Assembly: GCF_037977385.1 (NCBI RefSeq)
Contig: NZ_CP150277.1
Coordinates: 930,001-994,000, forward strand
DNA length: 64,000 bases
Direction: 5' to 3'
From: Terribacillus sp. FSL K6-0262
GTDB lineage: Bacteria; Bacillota; Bacilli; Bacillales; Amphibacillaceae
The notes under the pieces were generated by a model that was not told the origin of the DNA, ran no database searches, and saw nothing but the letters and a program-made list of their open reading frames with translations. The position numbers and the translations under genes are program-made. Positions 1 through 8,872 of this stretch are shown one piece after another (within the stretch, counting starts at the first letter, position 1; the number at the start of each line of letters is the position of its first letter).

Positions 1-154
1 ATCACGTTTCTTGCCATCCGGAATATTCTATTTCCCGGCTTCGAAATCCTCCCTATAAAACTGACCATTATGCTGCATCTGCAATACGGGATCGATGCCA
101 TGTTTATGTATGGCTCAGCACGTTTCAAAAGACTTCGTCATCTCCCAACCGAAC

Positions 155-199
155 AAAAAAGACCCGGAAATCGGAAATACCACTTCCAAAATCCAGGTC
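155..199 (-). terminator. Rho-independent terminator of the dus gene
   Basis: Just after the dus stop, the minus strand has two arms of about 18 nt that pair imperfectly (GACCTGGATT with the complementary GATTTCCGGGTC region), then six T. The distal arm closely resembles the one after rlmCD at 6079-6125, which suggests a shared terminator-like repeat. Confidence 0.7.
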
Positions 200-215
200 G
201 GAACTTGTCTTGCTT

Positions 216-1196
216 TTATTCATCGGACATATCAGCACGCTCTTCCTCAAACGCATCAAGCAATGCACGTGCTTCATCGGTTGACTTTGTATTCATCAGA
301 TTATTCCTTAACTGACTTGCTCCTTTAAATCCTTTGACATAGATTTTAAAGAAGCGAGGAAGCGGCTTGAAGGGACGCTTTACGTCTTGTGAATACTTGT
401 CATGGAGATCCAAGTGCAGCCGCAAAAGATCCAGCAATTCTTTGCTCGTATGCTCTTTCGGCTCCTTTTCGAAAGCAAATGGATTTGTAAAGATACCGCG
501 CCCGATCATGATTCCATCCACACCGTATTGTTCAGCTAGTTTCAAGCCGGTTTCACGATCCGGGATATCGCCGTTGATCGTAAGAAGTGTATCTGGTGCC
601 ACCTCGTCACGAAGTTTCTTGATTTCCGGGATTAATTCCCAATGCGCATCGACCTTGCTCATTTCCGCCCTTGTACGCAGATGGATGGAAAGATTGGCAA
701 TATCCTGCTTCAAAACATGTGTCAGCCAATCACGCCATTCGTCTACCTCCGTGTAGCCAAGCCTTGTCTTCACACTTACCGGCAACCCGCCTGCTTTTGC
801 TGCTTGTATCAATTCCGCTGCAACTTCGGGACGGCAAATCAGACCGCTTCCCTTTCCATTCCCTGCCACATTCGGCACAGGGCAGCCCATATTGATATCC
901 ACACCTTTAAAGCCTTGCGCTGCCATCCCAATGCTCATTTGACGGAAGTTTTCCGGTCTGTCCCCCCATATATGCGCCACCATCGGCTGTTCATCCTCTG
1001 TGAAGGTCAAACGGCCGCGCACGCTATCCTTCCCATCCGGGTGACAATAGCTCTCCGAGTTGGTAAACTCCGTAAAGAAAACATCTGGTCTGCCAGCTTC
1101 ACTCACGACATGACGGAACACAACATCCGTCACATCTTCCATTGGCGCCAGAACAAAAAATGGTCGTGGTAAATCACGCCAGAAATTATCTTTCAT
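216..1196 (-). CDS. dus: tRNA-dihydrouridine synthase (Dus family)
   Basis: FMN-dependent reduction of uridines in the tRNA D-loop, in the cytoplasm. The protein is 326 aa. It opens with the flavin-binding APMEDVTD motif (residues 17-24), has the catalytic cysteine in NMGCPVP (Cys105), and shows the TIM-barrel phosphate-binding [10 protein letters not shown] segment in the C-terminal half. The frame is open ten codons further upstream, but AAAGGA lies 7 nt before ATG 1196, so that start is preferred. The enzyme is full length. It is transcribed alone, downstream of nanE, with its own terminator. The tRNA position it modifies cannot be read from sequence; it looks more like the DusC-like branch than classical DusB. 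Confidence 0.9.
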   Translation of the reverse strand: MKDNFWRDLPRPFFVLAPMEDVTDVVFRHVVSEAGRPDVFFTEFTNSESYCHPDGKDSVRGRLTFTEDEQPMVAHIWGDRPENFRQMSIGMAAQGFKGVDINMGCPVPNVAGNGKGSGLICRPEVAAELIQAAKAGGLPVSVKTRLGYTEVDEWRDWLTHVLKQDIANLSIHLRTRAEMSKVDAHWELIPEIKKLRDEVAPDTLLTINGDIPDRETGLKLAEQYGVDGIMIGRGIFTNPFAFEKEPKEHTSKELLDLLRLHLDLHDKYSQDVKRPFKPLPRFFKIYVKGFKGASQLRNNLMNTKSTDEARALLDAFEEERADMSDE

Positions 1197-1258
1197 ATAT
1201 AAAATTCCTTTCATTATATATACCAATATAAAATCTTATCATATAACTCCCTGTTACA

Positions 1259-1288
1259 CTTATAGCATGCTTGAACACGCTTTATCAA
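1259..1288 (-). promoter_or_regulatory. Putative sigma-A promoter of dus
   Basis: Reading the minus strand, TTGATA (1283-1288) is followed after 18 nt by TATAAG (1259-1264), about 60 nt upstream of the dus start. The 364-nt gap between nanE and dus holds this and the nanE terminator; I saw no gene in it. Confidence 0.4.
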
Positions 1289-1505
1289 ACGACAGTAAAT
1301 TATGAACATTCCATTTTTATCATCATCAAATAAACCGTGCACTGAAAAGTTCCCCATCACACTGTTTCTTAAGGCTATATTAAAAGATGTAAGATATACT
1401 CAAAACATTATCCCATAAATAAACTAAAAGCAGATCATACATATCAAAAAAATCCAACCATATTGCAAAATTTATCCGTCGTACACTTTGCCATATATAT
1501 CCAAA

Positions 1506-1542
1506 CAAAAGTTAAAGGACAGCATCCTGCTGGATCTGTCCT
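1506..1542 (-). terminator. Rho-independent terminator of nanE
   Basis: On the minus strand, AGGACAG and CTGTCCT (1516-1542) form a hairpin with an inner ATCC/GGAT pairing, followed by a T-rich tail (TTAACTTTTG). It lies 19 nt after the nanE stop. Confidence 0.7.
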
Positions 1543-1560
1543 GATTATATAAAGCGTCAG

Positions 1561-2253
1561 CTAAACTTGGCAGCTTCGTTTCATTCCCTCCATGAACCTC
1601 TCGGTAATCTGCTGCGGTCTCGTGATCGCTCCCCCAACAACCACCGCATATGCACCAATTTGTAAGCATCGTCTTGCCATTTCCGGTGTAAGTATATTCC
1701 CTTCAGCAATGACAGGGATACTGACATTTTCAATTATCCTGCTTAGAAATTCAAAATCGTCAGCATGAAGTTTCTTGCTGCTTGTTTCTTCTGTGTAGCC
1801 ATACAAAGTGGTGGACACACAATCAAAACCAAGCTGTTCTGCTTGTTTAGCATCTTCCAAAGCTGCTGCATCCGCCATCAATTGTATAGAAGGATTCTTT
1901 TCTCGAACATATTGCACTAATTGCGCTAACCCGATGTTTTCAGGTCTTTTTCTCCTTGTAGCATCCAAGGCAATCATCTCGCAGCCGCTTTCAAGCAGCT
2001 CATCAATCTCTTTATAAGTAGGGGTAATATAAACCGTCGAATCATCATAATCACGTTTGATTATTCCAACTACTGGAAGATCCACTTCTTTTTTTATTGC
2101 AATGATATCTTCTTTGGAATTTGCCCGTATACCTTTGGCTCCCCCTTGCTTTGCAGCTAATGCCATTTTGGACATGATAAATGAACTATGCAGTGGTTCG
2201 TCCGGCAAGGCTTGGCAGGATACAATCAAATTACCTTTAACTTCGTTTAACAT
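1561..2253 (-). CDS. nanE: N-acetylmannosamine-6-phosphate 2-epimerase
   Basis: Converts N-acetylmannosamine-6-P to N-acetylglucosamine-6-P in sialic-acid/ManNAc catabolism. The 230-aa length is normal for the family. Visible hallmarks are the N-terminal CQALPDEPL motif, the catalytic lysine in GIIKRD (Lys66), the DATRRKRP loop and the catalytic glutamate in IPVIAEGNI (about Glu184) of a TIM barrel. The ORF is open 23 codons upstream, but ATG 2253 follows AGGAGG at about 7 nt spacing and matches the family N terminus. No nanA, nanK, transporter or regulator is adjacent, so it seems a solitary member of the pathway here. Confidence 0.93.
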   Translation of the reverse strand: MLNEVKGNLIVSCQALPDEPLHSSFIMSKMALAAKQGGAKGIRANSKEDIIAIKKEVDLPVVGIIKRDYDDSTVYITPTYKEIDELLESGCEMIALDATRRKRPENIGLAQLVQYVREKNPSIQLMADAAALEDAKQAEQLGFDCVSTTLYGYTEETSSKKLHADDFEFLSRIIENVSIPVIAEGNILTPEMARRCLQIGAYAVVVGGAITRPQQITERFMEGMKRSCQV

Positions 2254-2510
2254 GCCGGCTTTCCTCCTGATGGATTGAATGTATAGAGCCTTATTAGCAA
2301 GAACTGTTGTCGCACTCTCCAACGTACGTGTAAAAACTGGAAAATTAAGACTGCCATTAAATTGACGACACTTGGCATATCTAATTTAACAAAACATATG
2401 ATATGCAGTCAGAACGATTTATCCGGTATCTTGATAGGAAGAACAGTCTTCACGGTTTTAGAGGGAGTTAGGACAGAAGAAGAAACTAGTATACATGGCT
2501 CATCCCTTCT

Positions 2511-2849
2511 TCATTCCATACTATGATCTTCATAAGTAACCGATATCCGCTGCTCCTTCATTTCTGCCACTTGCTCATTGAATGTAGTTACAGCTTTGTT
2601 TATCTTCCTGGTAACATCTTCGCATAGTCCTTCATCATGATTCATCCGATTTGCCGTTTCCTTCTTCATGGCATCAATGATTTTTCCTTTTTGATCCCCA
2701 CCAATGATTATCTTATTTACATAAGAATAGAATTCTTCATCATTCAGTCTAATTCCATCAATCGGAGTGTTCAAAGTCTTTTTCTTATCGGAGTAATCCT
2801 TGTTAGGGATTAGCTGTTCCGTAGCTTGGAATGTGCGTTGCTGTCCCAT
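2511..2849 (-). CDS. Small helical protein downstream of the lipase toxin
   Basis: A 112-aa protein I do not recognise. It has no signal peptide or membrane segment, is rich in charged residues, and residues 40-100 are probably alpha-helical. Its ATG follows the toxin stop codon directly, and its GGAGG site lies inside the end of the toxin gene, so the two are translationally coupled. By position it could be a secretion partner/chaperone of the toxin (small helical partners accompany type VII substrates) or an immunity protein. Function is inference only. Confidence 0.7.
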   Translation of the reverse strand: MGQQRTFQATEQLIPNKDYSDKKKTLNTPIDGIRLNDEEFYSYVNKIIIGGDQKGKIIDAMKKETANRMNHDEGLCEDVTRKINKAVTTFNEQVAEMKEQRISVTYEDHSME

Positions 2850-4682
2850 TTAGAACCTCCTTGAAAAATCGAATAGCCTGGATACATTGTCCTCTTCGTC
2901 AAATAAATCCTCGATGGCCTTACGGTACTTCTCGATATACAGCTTGCCGCTTTCCACTGATTTTTTTAGTTCATGGATTTCCTCATCAAAGTCACTATTC
3001 TCCAAAGGGCAGAAGACTTCATGTACTTTGATGGACTTCATTTCCTTATTGAATGCGGGTAAGTGTCCATGCTTGGCTAATAAGTCACGGTAGCTACTTG
3101 GACTGGATTCCATACGATTGATCTCGTCCTGGACTTTTCGCTTTTCATCCTTATAACTTTCATCCAATTCCTCTTTTACCGCTTGCTCGAAATTCCGAAT
3201 CTTGGTTTCTTTTTCTTCTAGGATGGGGAGGGTCTCTCTATACATGCGGAGTGCTGCGGAGATGTTCACTTTGATAGGATCGCCCTTGGTTGCTGTGTAG
3301 ACCATATCTGCACCGAAATAGCTTTTATTTCCTTTCGACATGGCAGCAAGCAGTTCCGGAATGCTATGGCTGGCTACTATTTTATTTAGACTCTTAAAAA
3401 AACCGCTATCTTTCATGCGATCCACCGATGCCGTTAGCGATGACTTTATCCATACCAGACTTCCGCCAAATGCAGCCGTAGAGATATCTTGCAAAAATTG
3501 AACACCAGACAAACTGGAATTAGCATTCAATCCATCTTCTATCGTTGAAAGGTGCGACTCTATAAGTTCCAGTTCTTCAATCATCGTATCTTTTTCTTTT
3601 AGGGATATATAACCCGCTTCTTGTAACCGTCCAAAAATCAAGTCCTTATTATCCAAAACGACTCTGACTTTATCCAGTAAGGGCGGGACACTCTTATTTA
3701 GAGCCTTTACCGTTTCATCGAATTCTCCTTGATTAAACGTGTACCAGCTTAAGAAACTCCCGAGGCTGTTTACATCTTTTAGATAATCCATATTCACCCC
3801 AAAAAGCTGTTTAGCGACCTCTTTTGTGCCACCCGCATTATCTGCTTTTGCATAAATTAAAGCCAAGTCCTGTACATCTTTTATAACTTCAGGAGGAATG
3901 TCTTTTGCTAACTCGCCAATACCTGGAACCGATGGATTTGTATCATACACCTCCACTTCACCTATCTCTACGATTCCGGGAACATAAGTAGTTAAGCCAT
4001 TTAAAGGGTCGTCTGAAGAGATGATTTGATGGATATCATCTGATTTATCTTTGTAATAGTTCTTAGTGAACTCTTCAATTTCATCTGCTGGAACAGTATC
4101 ACGCAATTCATCTTTTAATCTCACATCGAATTCATCACTTACCGCCTTTTGAAACTCCCTGTCTAATTCAAACAATTCATACGCATTTACTTGCGCTCCA
4201 TTCATGCCATAGACTTCATCGAACGTATCAGATCCAAGAAAAGAAGTTGCGTTATTATGGTGTCCTAATGAATGCCCCCATGAGATGACCTTTGTGTCTT
4301 TATCAACTCCTAAATGTTGCTTTGCTTCAGTTACAAATGTATCTGTGGAAGCGGGTTGTACTGTAGATTCACCTGCGAATACACCTTTGGCATTAAAAGA
4401 CCAATCTGGACCATTTGTTGAGCCTTGTGAGATAACGTACAGTTCTTCTTGTTTGCCATCATCGACATATATAGCCGTTCCATCATATCCAGAGGATGCA
4501 AGTAGCTTATTATTGGAGTCAGATGTGTGGAATATCTTGATATCTGCATCTAATAACGAGCCCGTTTCTTCCAAATAAATCTGTTTTATTTTGGACTCCA
4601 TTTCCGCAGCATCCATATTCTTATATTCTTCATTGGTCAGTCTCATTGATATCGACTTATAATCGAGTATGTTTTCAGCCAT
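2850..4682 (-). CDS. Lipase-like putative type VII secreted toxin (DUF6792-like), reverse domain order
   Basis: About 610 aa. Residues 1-230 look like an alpha/beta-hydrolase with a GHSLG nucleophile elbow (Ser about 138), preceded by beta strands ending in the YVISQGS and KVISWGHS segments. The remaining roughly 380 residues are highly charged and mostly helical with coiled-coil character, and there is no classical signal peptide. A lipase domain before a helical secretion domain is the arrangement described for the staphylococcal type VII lipase toxin TslA, the reverse of ordinary LXG toxins. The start is ambiguous: GTG 4691 overlaps the lipoprotein stop, while ATG 4682 has AAAGG at about 11 nt. 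It lies between a lipoprotein gene and a 112-aa gene. Toxin function is inferred; DUF6792 is recalled, not searched. Confidence 0.75.
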   Translation of the reverse strand: MAENILDYKSISMRLTNEEYKNMDAAEMESKIKQIYLEETGSLLDADIKIFHTSDSNNKLLASSGYDGTAIYVDDGKQEELYVISQGSTNGPDWSFNAKGVFAGESTVQPASTDTFVTEAKQHLGVDKDTKVISWGHSLGHHNNATSFLGSDTFDEVYGMNGAQVNAYELFELDREFQKAVSDEFDVRLKDELRDTVPADEIEEFTKNYYKDKSDDIHQIISSDDPLNGLTTYVPGIVEIGEVEVYDTNPSVPGIGELAKDIPPEVIKDVQDLALIYAKADNAGGTKEVAKQLFGVNMDYLKDVNSLGSFLSWYTFNQGEFDETVKALNKSVPPLLDKVRVVLDNKDLIFGRLQEAGYISLKEKDTMIEELELIESHLSTIEDGLNANSSLSGVQFLQDISTAAFGGSLVWIKSSLTASVDRMKDSGFFKSLNKIVASHSIPELLAAMSKGNKSYFGADMVYTATKGDPIKVNISAALRMYRETLPILEEKETKIRNFEQAVKEELDESYKDEKRKVQDEINRMESSPSSYRDLLAKHGHLPAFNKEMKSIKVHEVFCPLENSDFDEEIHELKKSVESGKLYIEKYRKAIEDLFDEEDNVSRLFDFSRRF

Positions 4683-4687
4683 TGGAC

Positions 4688-5356
4688 TCACTTACCTTTA
4701 TTATCCAGGAATTTTATGGATTTAAATACCTCTATTACTTTTTCCCGTTCTTTATCTTGTAAAGAAGCACATTCATCTTTGTCGATATCTTTTCTACAAA
4801 TAATATTCGTAAATATCTGTGCTTGCTGGTCATTGTCATTCCAAATAAGTGCAGCTAGTGTCAAGGTAGAATCATCCGGTTTCATTTCTGCCACTTCAAT
4901 GTACTGATTCTCATAATCCGCTTCTAGTTTTTCAAAATTCAATTCCTGCCCGGCTCTTCTATTCATATAATCCTTACTCCATTCAATGTCAGATACAGGA
5001 CTAATATAGTGAATGGTGAACTCATCCATCGCTGCTATATCATTGTCTTCATAATGGAATATGAGGGATTCATATAGTTCGTCCGGCTGTGCGTTACTGG
5101 TATCATCAACAACCATATCTTCAGGGAAGTGAAGAGTGAATCCATTCGTCTTAGAGATTAATGGGTAATAACCGTCTTTAACTTGTTCAGTAGACTGCAT
5201 ATATTCTCTTGTATATTCATCTTGAAATGCCGGTACATCTGGTAAATCATTCGGATCCATCTCAGAAGGGGAGAGGGACTCTTTGCCATTACTCATATTG
5301 CATCCTCCTATAATCAGCGTTGTTAGCAAAAGAAAGATTACAAATTTAAATTTCAC
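4688..5356 (-). CDS. Lipoprotein, possible immunity protein of the lipase toxin
   Basis: A 222-aa predicted lipoprotein. A basic N terminus and hydrophobic stretch end in the lipobox IIGGC (Cys about residue 19), followed by a polar mature domain with mixed alpha/beta character. It starts at GTG 5356 with GGAGG 9 nt upstream, and its TGA overlaps the upstream GTG of the toxin. Known immunity proteins of the TslA type are lipoproteins protecting the outer membrane face, which fits here, but I recognise no domain. The alternative is an unrelated surface lipoprotein co-transcribed with the toxin. Confidence 0.8.
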   Translation of the reverse strand: MKFKFVIFLLLTTLIIGGCNMSNGKESLSPSEMDPNDLPDVPAFQDEYTREYMQSTEQVKDGYYPLISKTNGFTLHFPEDMVVDDTSNAQPDELYESLIFHYEDNDIAAMDEFTIHYISPVSDIEWSKDYMNRRAGQELNFEKLEADYENQYIEVAEMKPDDSTLTLAALIWNDNDQQAQIFTNIICRKDIDKDECASLQDKEREKVIEVFKSIKFLDNKGK

Positions 5357-5510
5357 GCAGCGATACCTCCATAAGGTTTGGATTATTGCTGTAGTCCATA
5401 AAAATTATACAAAACACATCCAATCATTCCCAACAATTGTATAGGCATTTTCAAAAACGGTTCTTTAGTCTTGGGGATATGGGGCAGTGTTATTTTCCTG
5501 ACAAATGTTA

Positions 5511-5697
5511 TTATCCTTCTTCCTCCACATTTAATGGAATAATCTTGCCATTTGGGTACTCCTTTACCAACTTGCCATCCTTCTCGTATACAATATACGT
5601 ATTATTCTTTTTTGCCTGTTCCATGGCCACTTCCCCGGTTCGTTTTATGTACTCATCCATCCCCGCATACTTCCTCTATTGTTCTTTTATCCGCCAT
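5511..5697 (-). pseudogene. Frameshifted small gene at the head of the toxin locus
   Basis: A strong GGAGG lies 8 nt before ATG 5697, which starts MADKRTIEE and then reaches a TGA within 14 codons. Shifting by one base near 5668 joins a second frame running to 5511 that encodes a compact hydrophilic segment (EYIKRTGEVAMEQAKKN then a beta-hairpin-like YIVYEKDGKLVKEYPNGKI). The combined product would be about 61 aa. An internal ATG (5660) could still give a 49-aa protein, since GAGGAAG precedes it. I do not know the family. It lies 154 nt upstream of the lipoprotein gene on the same strand. Confidence 0.55.
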
Positions 5698-5848
5698 ACT
5701 TAAGACCTCCTATCGATGCCCTTACCTTGAATAGCATAGCAATGACTCATTTTTGTTATCCCTATTTCTTCATTCTTATCTCTCACAAACACAATATCAA
5801 GGAATAATACAAGCTCAATTAAAATTCTTTTCTCTACTATGTACAACA

Positions 5849-6167
5849 ATAATAAACATTTCCTAAATAAGACCCGTCCAGCCCGTATTCCACCGTTCGA
5901 GTTAAAATAAAGATTTCCTACCGAACCCTCATTTCCACACTTTTTCTATTCAAAATCAGCTGTTTTTCACCCGCTTTTCCACCTGTTTTTTCACCCTTTT
6001 TCCTCAGTTAAAATAAAGATCTCCCAGAAAAGAAGGAAGAGAATATCGAGAAAAGTCAGTAAGGGCAAGGGATAATAGAAAAAGACCCAGAAATCGGAAT
6101 TGTTTATTTTACCGAAATCGGGGTCTTATTAGGAAAAGTTTATTTTCACTGAGAAATGTTTATTTTA
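5849..6167. repeat. Cluster of six copies of a 15-bp motif, three in each orientation
   Basis: The 467-nt space between the toxin locus and rlmCD has no convincing gene. It holds six variants of AAAATAAA(C/G)ATTTCC: plus-strand copies near 5849, 5903 and 6009, and minus-strand copies ending near 6110, 6146 and 6167. The outermost pair extends to about 25 nt each (through CCTAATAAGACCC), giving inverted ends to a roughly 300-bp unit. The last copy overlaps the rlmCD stop codon. Confidence 0.6.
6079..6125 (-). terminator. Rho-independent terminator of rlmCD
   Basis: On the minus strand, GACCCCGATTTCGG pairs with CCGATTTCTGGGTC (11 of 14 positions) across a 14-nt AT-rich loop, then five T. It lies 40 nt past the rlmCD stop and shares its distal arm with the dus terminator. 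Confidence 0.75.
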
Positions 6168-7550
6168 GTTGGACAGCTTCAACTCAATCTCTGCCACACA
6201 TTCAATGTGGCCAGTCTGTGGGAACATGTCTACAGGCTGCACTTGCTTTGTCTCGAATCCGCCATCCTCGAGGAAGCGCAAGTCACGTGCCAATGTGCTT
6301 GGGTTACAGCTTACGTAAACGATACGTTTCGGCTTCATGTCTATCATGGCTTGAAGCAGTGCTTCGTCACAGCCTTTGCGCGGTGGGTCGACGACGATGA
6401 CGTCTGGGTTAAGGCCCTGGGCTTTCCACCATGGCATGACTTCTTCGGCTTTGCCGACGTAGAATTCGGCGTTGTCCATATGATTGAGTTTGGCGTTCAT
6501 TTTGGCATCGGAAACTGCTTGCGGTACGATTTCGACGCCGTAGACTTTTCTCGCTTTTTGGGCCAGGAACAGCGAGATTGTTCCGATACCCGAGTATGCG
6601 TCGATGACCGTTTCATTGCCGCTTAGCTTCGCGTATTTCAATGCCTGATCGTACAACACCTTCGTCTGGGCCGGATTGACTTGGTAGAAGGATTGTGCGG
6701 AAATCGCGAATTTGATATCTCCGATTGTATCGTAGATGTACTCTTCGCCCCATAGTAGCTTTGTTTTACGGCCCAGGATCACGTTTGTGCGTTCCTTGTT
6801 GATGTTCTGCACGATCGATTTGATTTGCGGGTATGTCTCATGCAGCTCAGCTACAAGCTCCTTCGCATAAGGCAATTCATTTGTGCGAGTGACGAGTACG
6901 ATCATCGTTTCATTGGTCTGCTGGCCAGTTCGGACCATGATGTGACGAAGGACACCACGATGGGTTTCTTCATCATAAGCTGGGATGCCAAGGCGGCTGG
7001 CGATTCGGCGGACAGCTTCCACCATCCGGTCGTTCACTTCATCCTGGATGACGCAGGTTTCCATGTTCTCGATGATGTCATGGCTGCGTTTGCGATAGAA
7101 GCCAGTGATCATCTCACCATTTCGCTCCGCTGTCGGAATCTGGATTTTGTTCCGGTAACGCCAAGGGTCGTCCATCCCCAGTGCTGGATGGACTGGTACA
7201 TGCTCCAGATGGCCGATTTTCTTCATGGCATTCTGGACTTGCTTCTGTTTCATCTCAAGCTGCAGCTGATAGCTCATATGCTGAAGCTGGCATCCGCCGC
7301 ACTGGATATAAACATCACATGGCGGTTCCACACGGGCTGGGCTTGGTTTGGTCACTTCAAGAAGCTTACCGAAACCGAAGTTCTTCTTCGTCTTTATTAC
7401 TTTTACTTGTGCTGTCTCACCTGGCAGTGCATATGGTACAAACAATGGGTAGCCGTCGACTTTGCCGACACCGTCGCCATCATGGGTCAGGTCTTCGAAA
7501 GTCAGCTCGATTGTTTGATTCTTTTCAACTGGTGGCGCTAATTTTGCCAT
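6165..7550 (-). CDS. rlmCD: 23S rRNA (uracil-5-)-methyltransferase
   Basis: SAM-dependent methylation of 23S rRNA uridines (U747/U1939 in Gram-positives). The 461-aa protein has an N-terminal TRAM domain (residues about 10-70), an iron-sulfur cysteine set (Cys78, Cys84, Cys87 and Cys166), a Rossmann methyltransferase domain with [14 protein letters not shown], the VDPPRKG motif and the catalytic cysteine in [11 protein letters not shown]. Start 7550 is favoured because AGGA is 8 nt upstream; ATG 7556 would leave only 2 nt. It is B. subtilis YefA and follows dgkB as in that genome. Upstream dgkB ends in its own terminator, so it probably has its own promoter. Confidence 0.93.
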   Translation of the reverse strand: MAKLAPPVEKNQTIELTFEDLTHDGDGVGKVDGYPLFVPYALPGETAQVKVIKTKKNFGFGKLLEVTKPSPARVEPPCDVYIQCGGCQLQHMSYQLQLEMKQKQVQNAMKKIGHLEHVPVHPALGMDDPWRYRNKIQIPTAERNGEMITGFYRKRSHDIIENMETCVIQDEVNDRMVEAVRRIASRLGIPAYDEETHRGVLRHIMVRTGQQTNETMIVLVTRTNELPYAKELVAELHETYPQIKSIVQNINKERTNVILGRKTKLLWGEEYIYDTIGDIKFAISAQSFYQVNPAQTKVLYDQALKYAKLSGNETVIDAYSGIGTISLFLAQKARKVYGVEIVPQAVSDAKMNAKLNHMDNAEFYVGKAEEVMPWWKAQGLNPDVIVVDPPRKGCDEALLQAMIDMKPKRIVYVSCNPSTLARDLRFLEDGGFETKQVQPVDMFPQTGHIECVAEIELKLSN

Positions 7551-7640
7551 TTTCATCGTCCTTTTTGTTTTTGCTTTCAAGATTGTAACACATTGTGGCG
7601 GAAATCAGAAATCCGGGTCCATTGCCCGGGAAATATGTCG

Positions 7641-7683
7641 AAAAAAGAAACAAGACAGCTTAGTCAACTAAGCTATCTTGTTT
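7641..7683 (-). terminator. Rho-independent terminator overlapping the dgkB stop
   Basis: A nearly perfect 16-bp stem (CAAGATAGCTTAG pairing with CTAAGCTGTCTTG, single mismatch, 4-nt loop), then a T-rich tail on the minus strand. The last codons and stop of dgkB lie within the stem. Confidence 0.9.
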
Positions 7684-8577
7684 CTGGATGAATTCTTCTG
7701 TGACAAAGTATTCGATGTGCTGATGCAGATTGACGAATTCACCTGGCAGTAAGCCGCCGTATTCGCCATCGATGTTCAGCTGCATTTTATCCGCAGGCTT
7801 CACCTTGATTCGGTTCGCTCTTGTATAAAAGACAAGATCATGGTCCAAATGCGCTCCTCGGATTGCCAAGGAAGCGATACGGATAAATTCCGCAATATTG
7901 GTTTTGCGCAGGATGACCAGATCAAACAAGCCATCGTTCAGCAGCGCATCTGGTGCAAGTTTTTCAAAACCGCCGACAGAGTTCGTATTGGAAACTAGGA
8001 AAAGCATGATTTCATCCTCGAACCATTTTCCGTCATACTCGATCTCGACCTTGATAGGTCTTAGGGATGGGAGCATTTCAATGCCTTTCAAATAATAGGC
8101 CATCTGACCGAGCATTGTTTTTGTCTTGCTTGGAACATCATAGGTAAGCTCTGTCAGCTTCCCGCCGCCAGCGATATTCATGAAGTAATGATCATTGACC
8201 TTCCCGATATCTAGCTTGCGCGTCCTGCCTTCCACAATGATCTCTGCTGCTCGCTTGATATTGCGCGGAATGAATAATGCCCGGGCCAAATCATTCGTCG
8301 TACCGACCGGAATGATGCCGAGCTTCGGCCGGTTCGGCTGTTCTGCCAATCCCGAGACGACCTCGTTGACAGTACCGTCCCCGCCGCATGCAACGACAAG
8401 ATCATAGCCCCGCTCCACTGCCAAGCGTGCTGCCTTAGTTGCATCGCCTTCACATGTGGTCGCATGCGCCGAAGTCTCATAGCCTGCCTTTTCAAAGATT
8501 TCTAATACATCCGGGAGTTCCCGTCTGAACGCTTCCTTACCTGAAGTTGGATTATAAATGATCCGAGCGCGTTTCAT
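7660..8577 (-). CDS. dgkB: Diacylglycerol kinase (soluble, DgkB/YerQ)
   Basis: ATP-dependent phosphorylation of diacylglycerol to phosphatidic acid, recycling the diacylglycerol released by lipoteichoic acid synthesis at the membrane. The 305-aa protein has the DAGK catalytic signature GGDGTVNEVV (residues 65-74) and PVGTTNDLAR (about 90-99) of the NAD-kinase-like fold. ATG 8577 has GGAGG 8 nt upstream. It is a single gene between gatB and rlmCD, as in B. subtilis. The 295 nt upstream, up to the divergent methyltransferase start, show no gene. Confidence 0.93.
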   Translation of the reverse strand: MKRARIIYNPTSGKEAFRRELPDVLEIFEKAGYETSAHATTCEGDATKAARLAVERGYDLVVACGGDGTVNEVVSGLAEQPNRPKLGIIPVGTTNDLARALFIPRNIKRAAEIIVEGRTRKLDIGKVNDHYFMNIAGGGKLTELTYDVPSKTKTMLGQMAYYLKGIEMLPSLRPIKVEIEYDGKWFEDEIMLFLVSNTNSVGGFEKLAPDALLNDGLFDLVILRKTNIAEFIRIASLAIRGAHLDHDLVFYTRANRIKVKPADKMQLNIDGEYGGLLPGEFVNLHQHIEYFVTEEFIQKQDSLVD

Positions 8578-8872
8578 CTGTATTGCCTCCTACCAAACCT
8601 TACGTTCACATAGTCCATGTCCTATCATAGCTTTTTTTTCCTATTTTGAAAAGGTCTTTGCCCGCTTCAGGAAGCCTATCTCTTGTCAGTATAGGAAAAA
8701 TAAGCCGGATTTAACCCAGTCATCGGAAATTCCCCGCTCTTTTGGCTACTTGTTTTTTATTTGATTTGGCACGCCTGCATAAGCCAAAAATTCACAGTAA
8801 TCAGTCAAATCAATATATTTTCTTCTCCCCATCCGCTACACTAAAAGCATAGAAGAAGAGGGGATGAAACGT

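Noticed and set aside
642..1172. Long plus-strand frame of 176 codons opposite dus
   Set aside because: It is a shadow of the dus gene: no ribosome site, and the composition (His/Cys-rich) reflects the complementary frame.
5704..5845. Open minus-strand stretch upstream of the frameshifted gene (EELVLFLDIVFVRDKNEEIG-like)
   Set aside because: No ATG or ribosome site at a sensible place, AT-rich composition and overlap with the likely promoter of the toxin locus.
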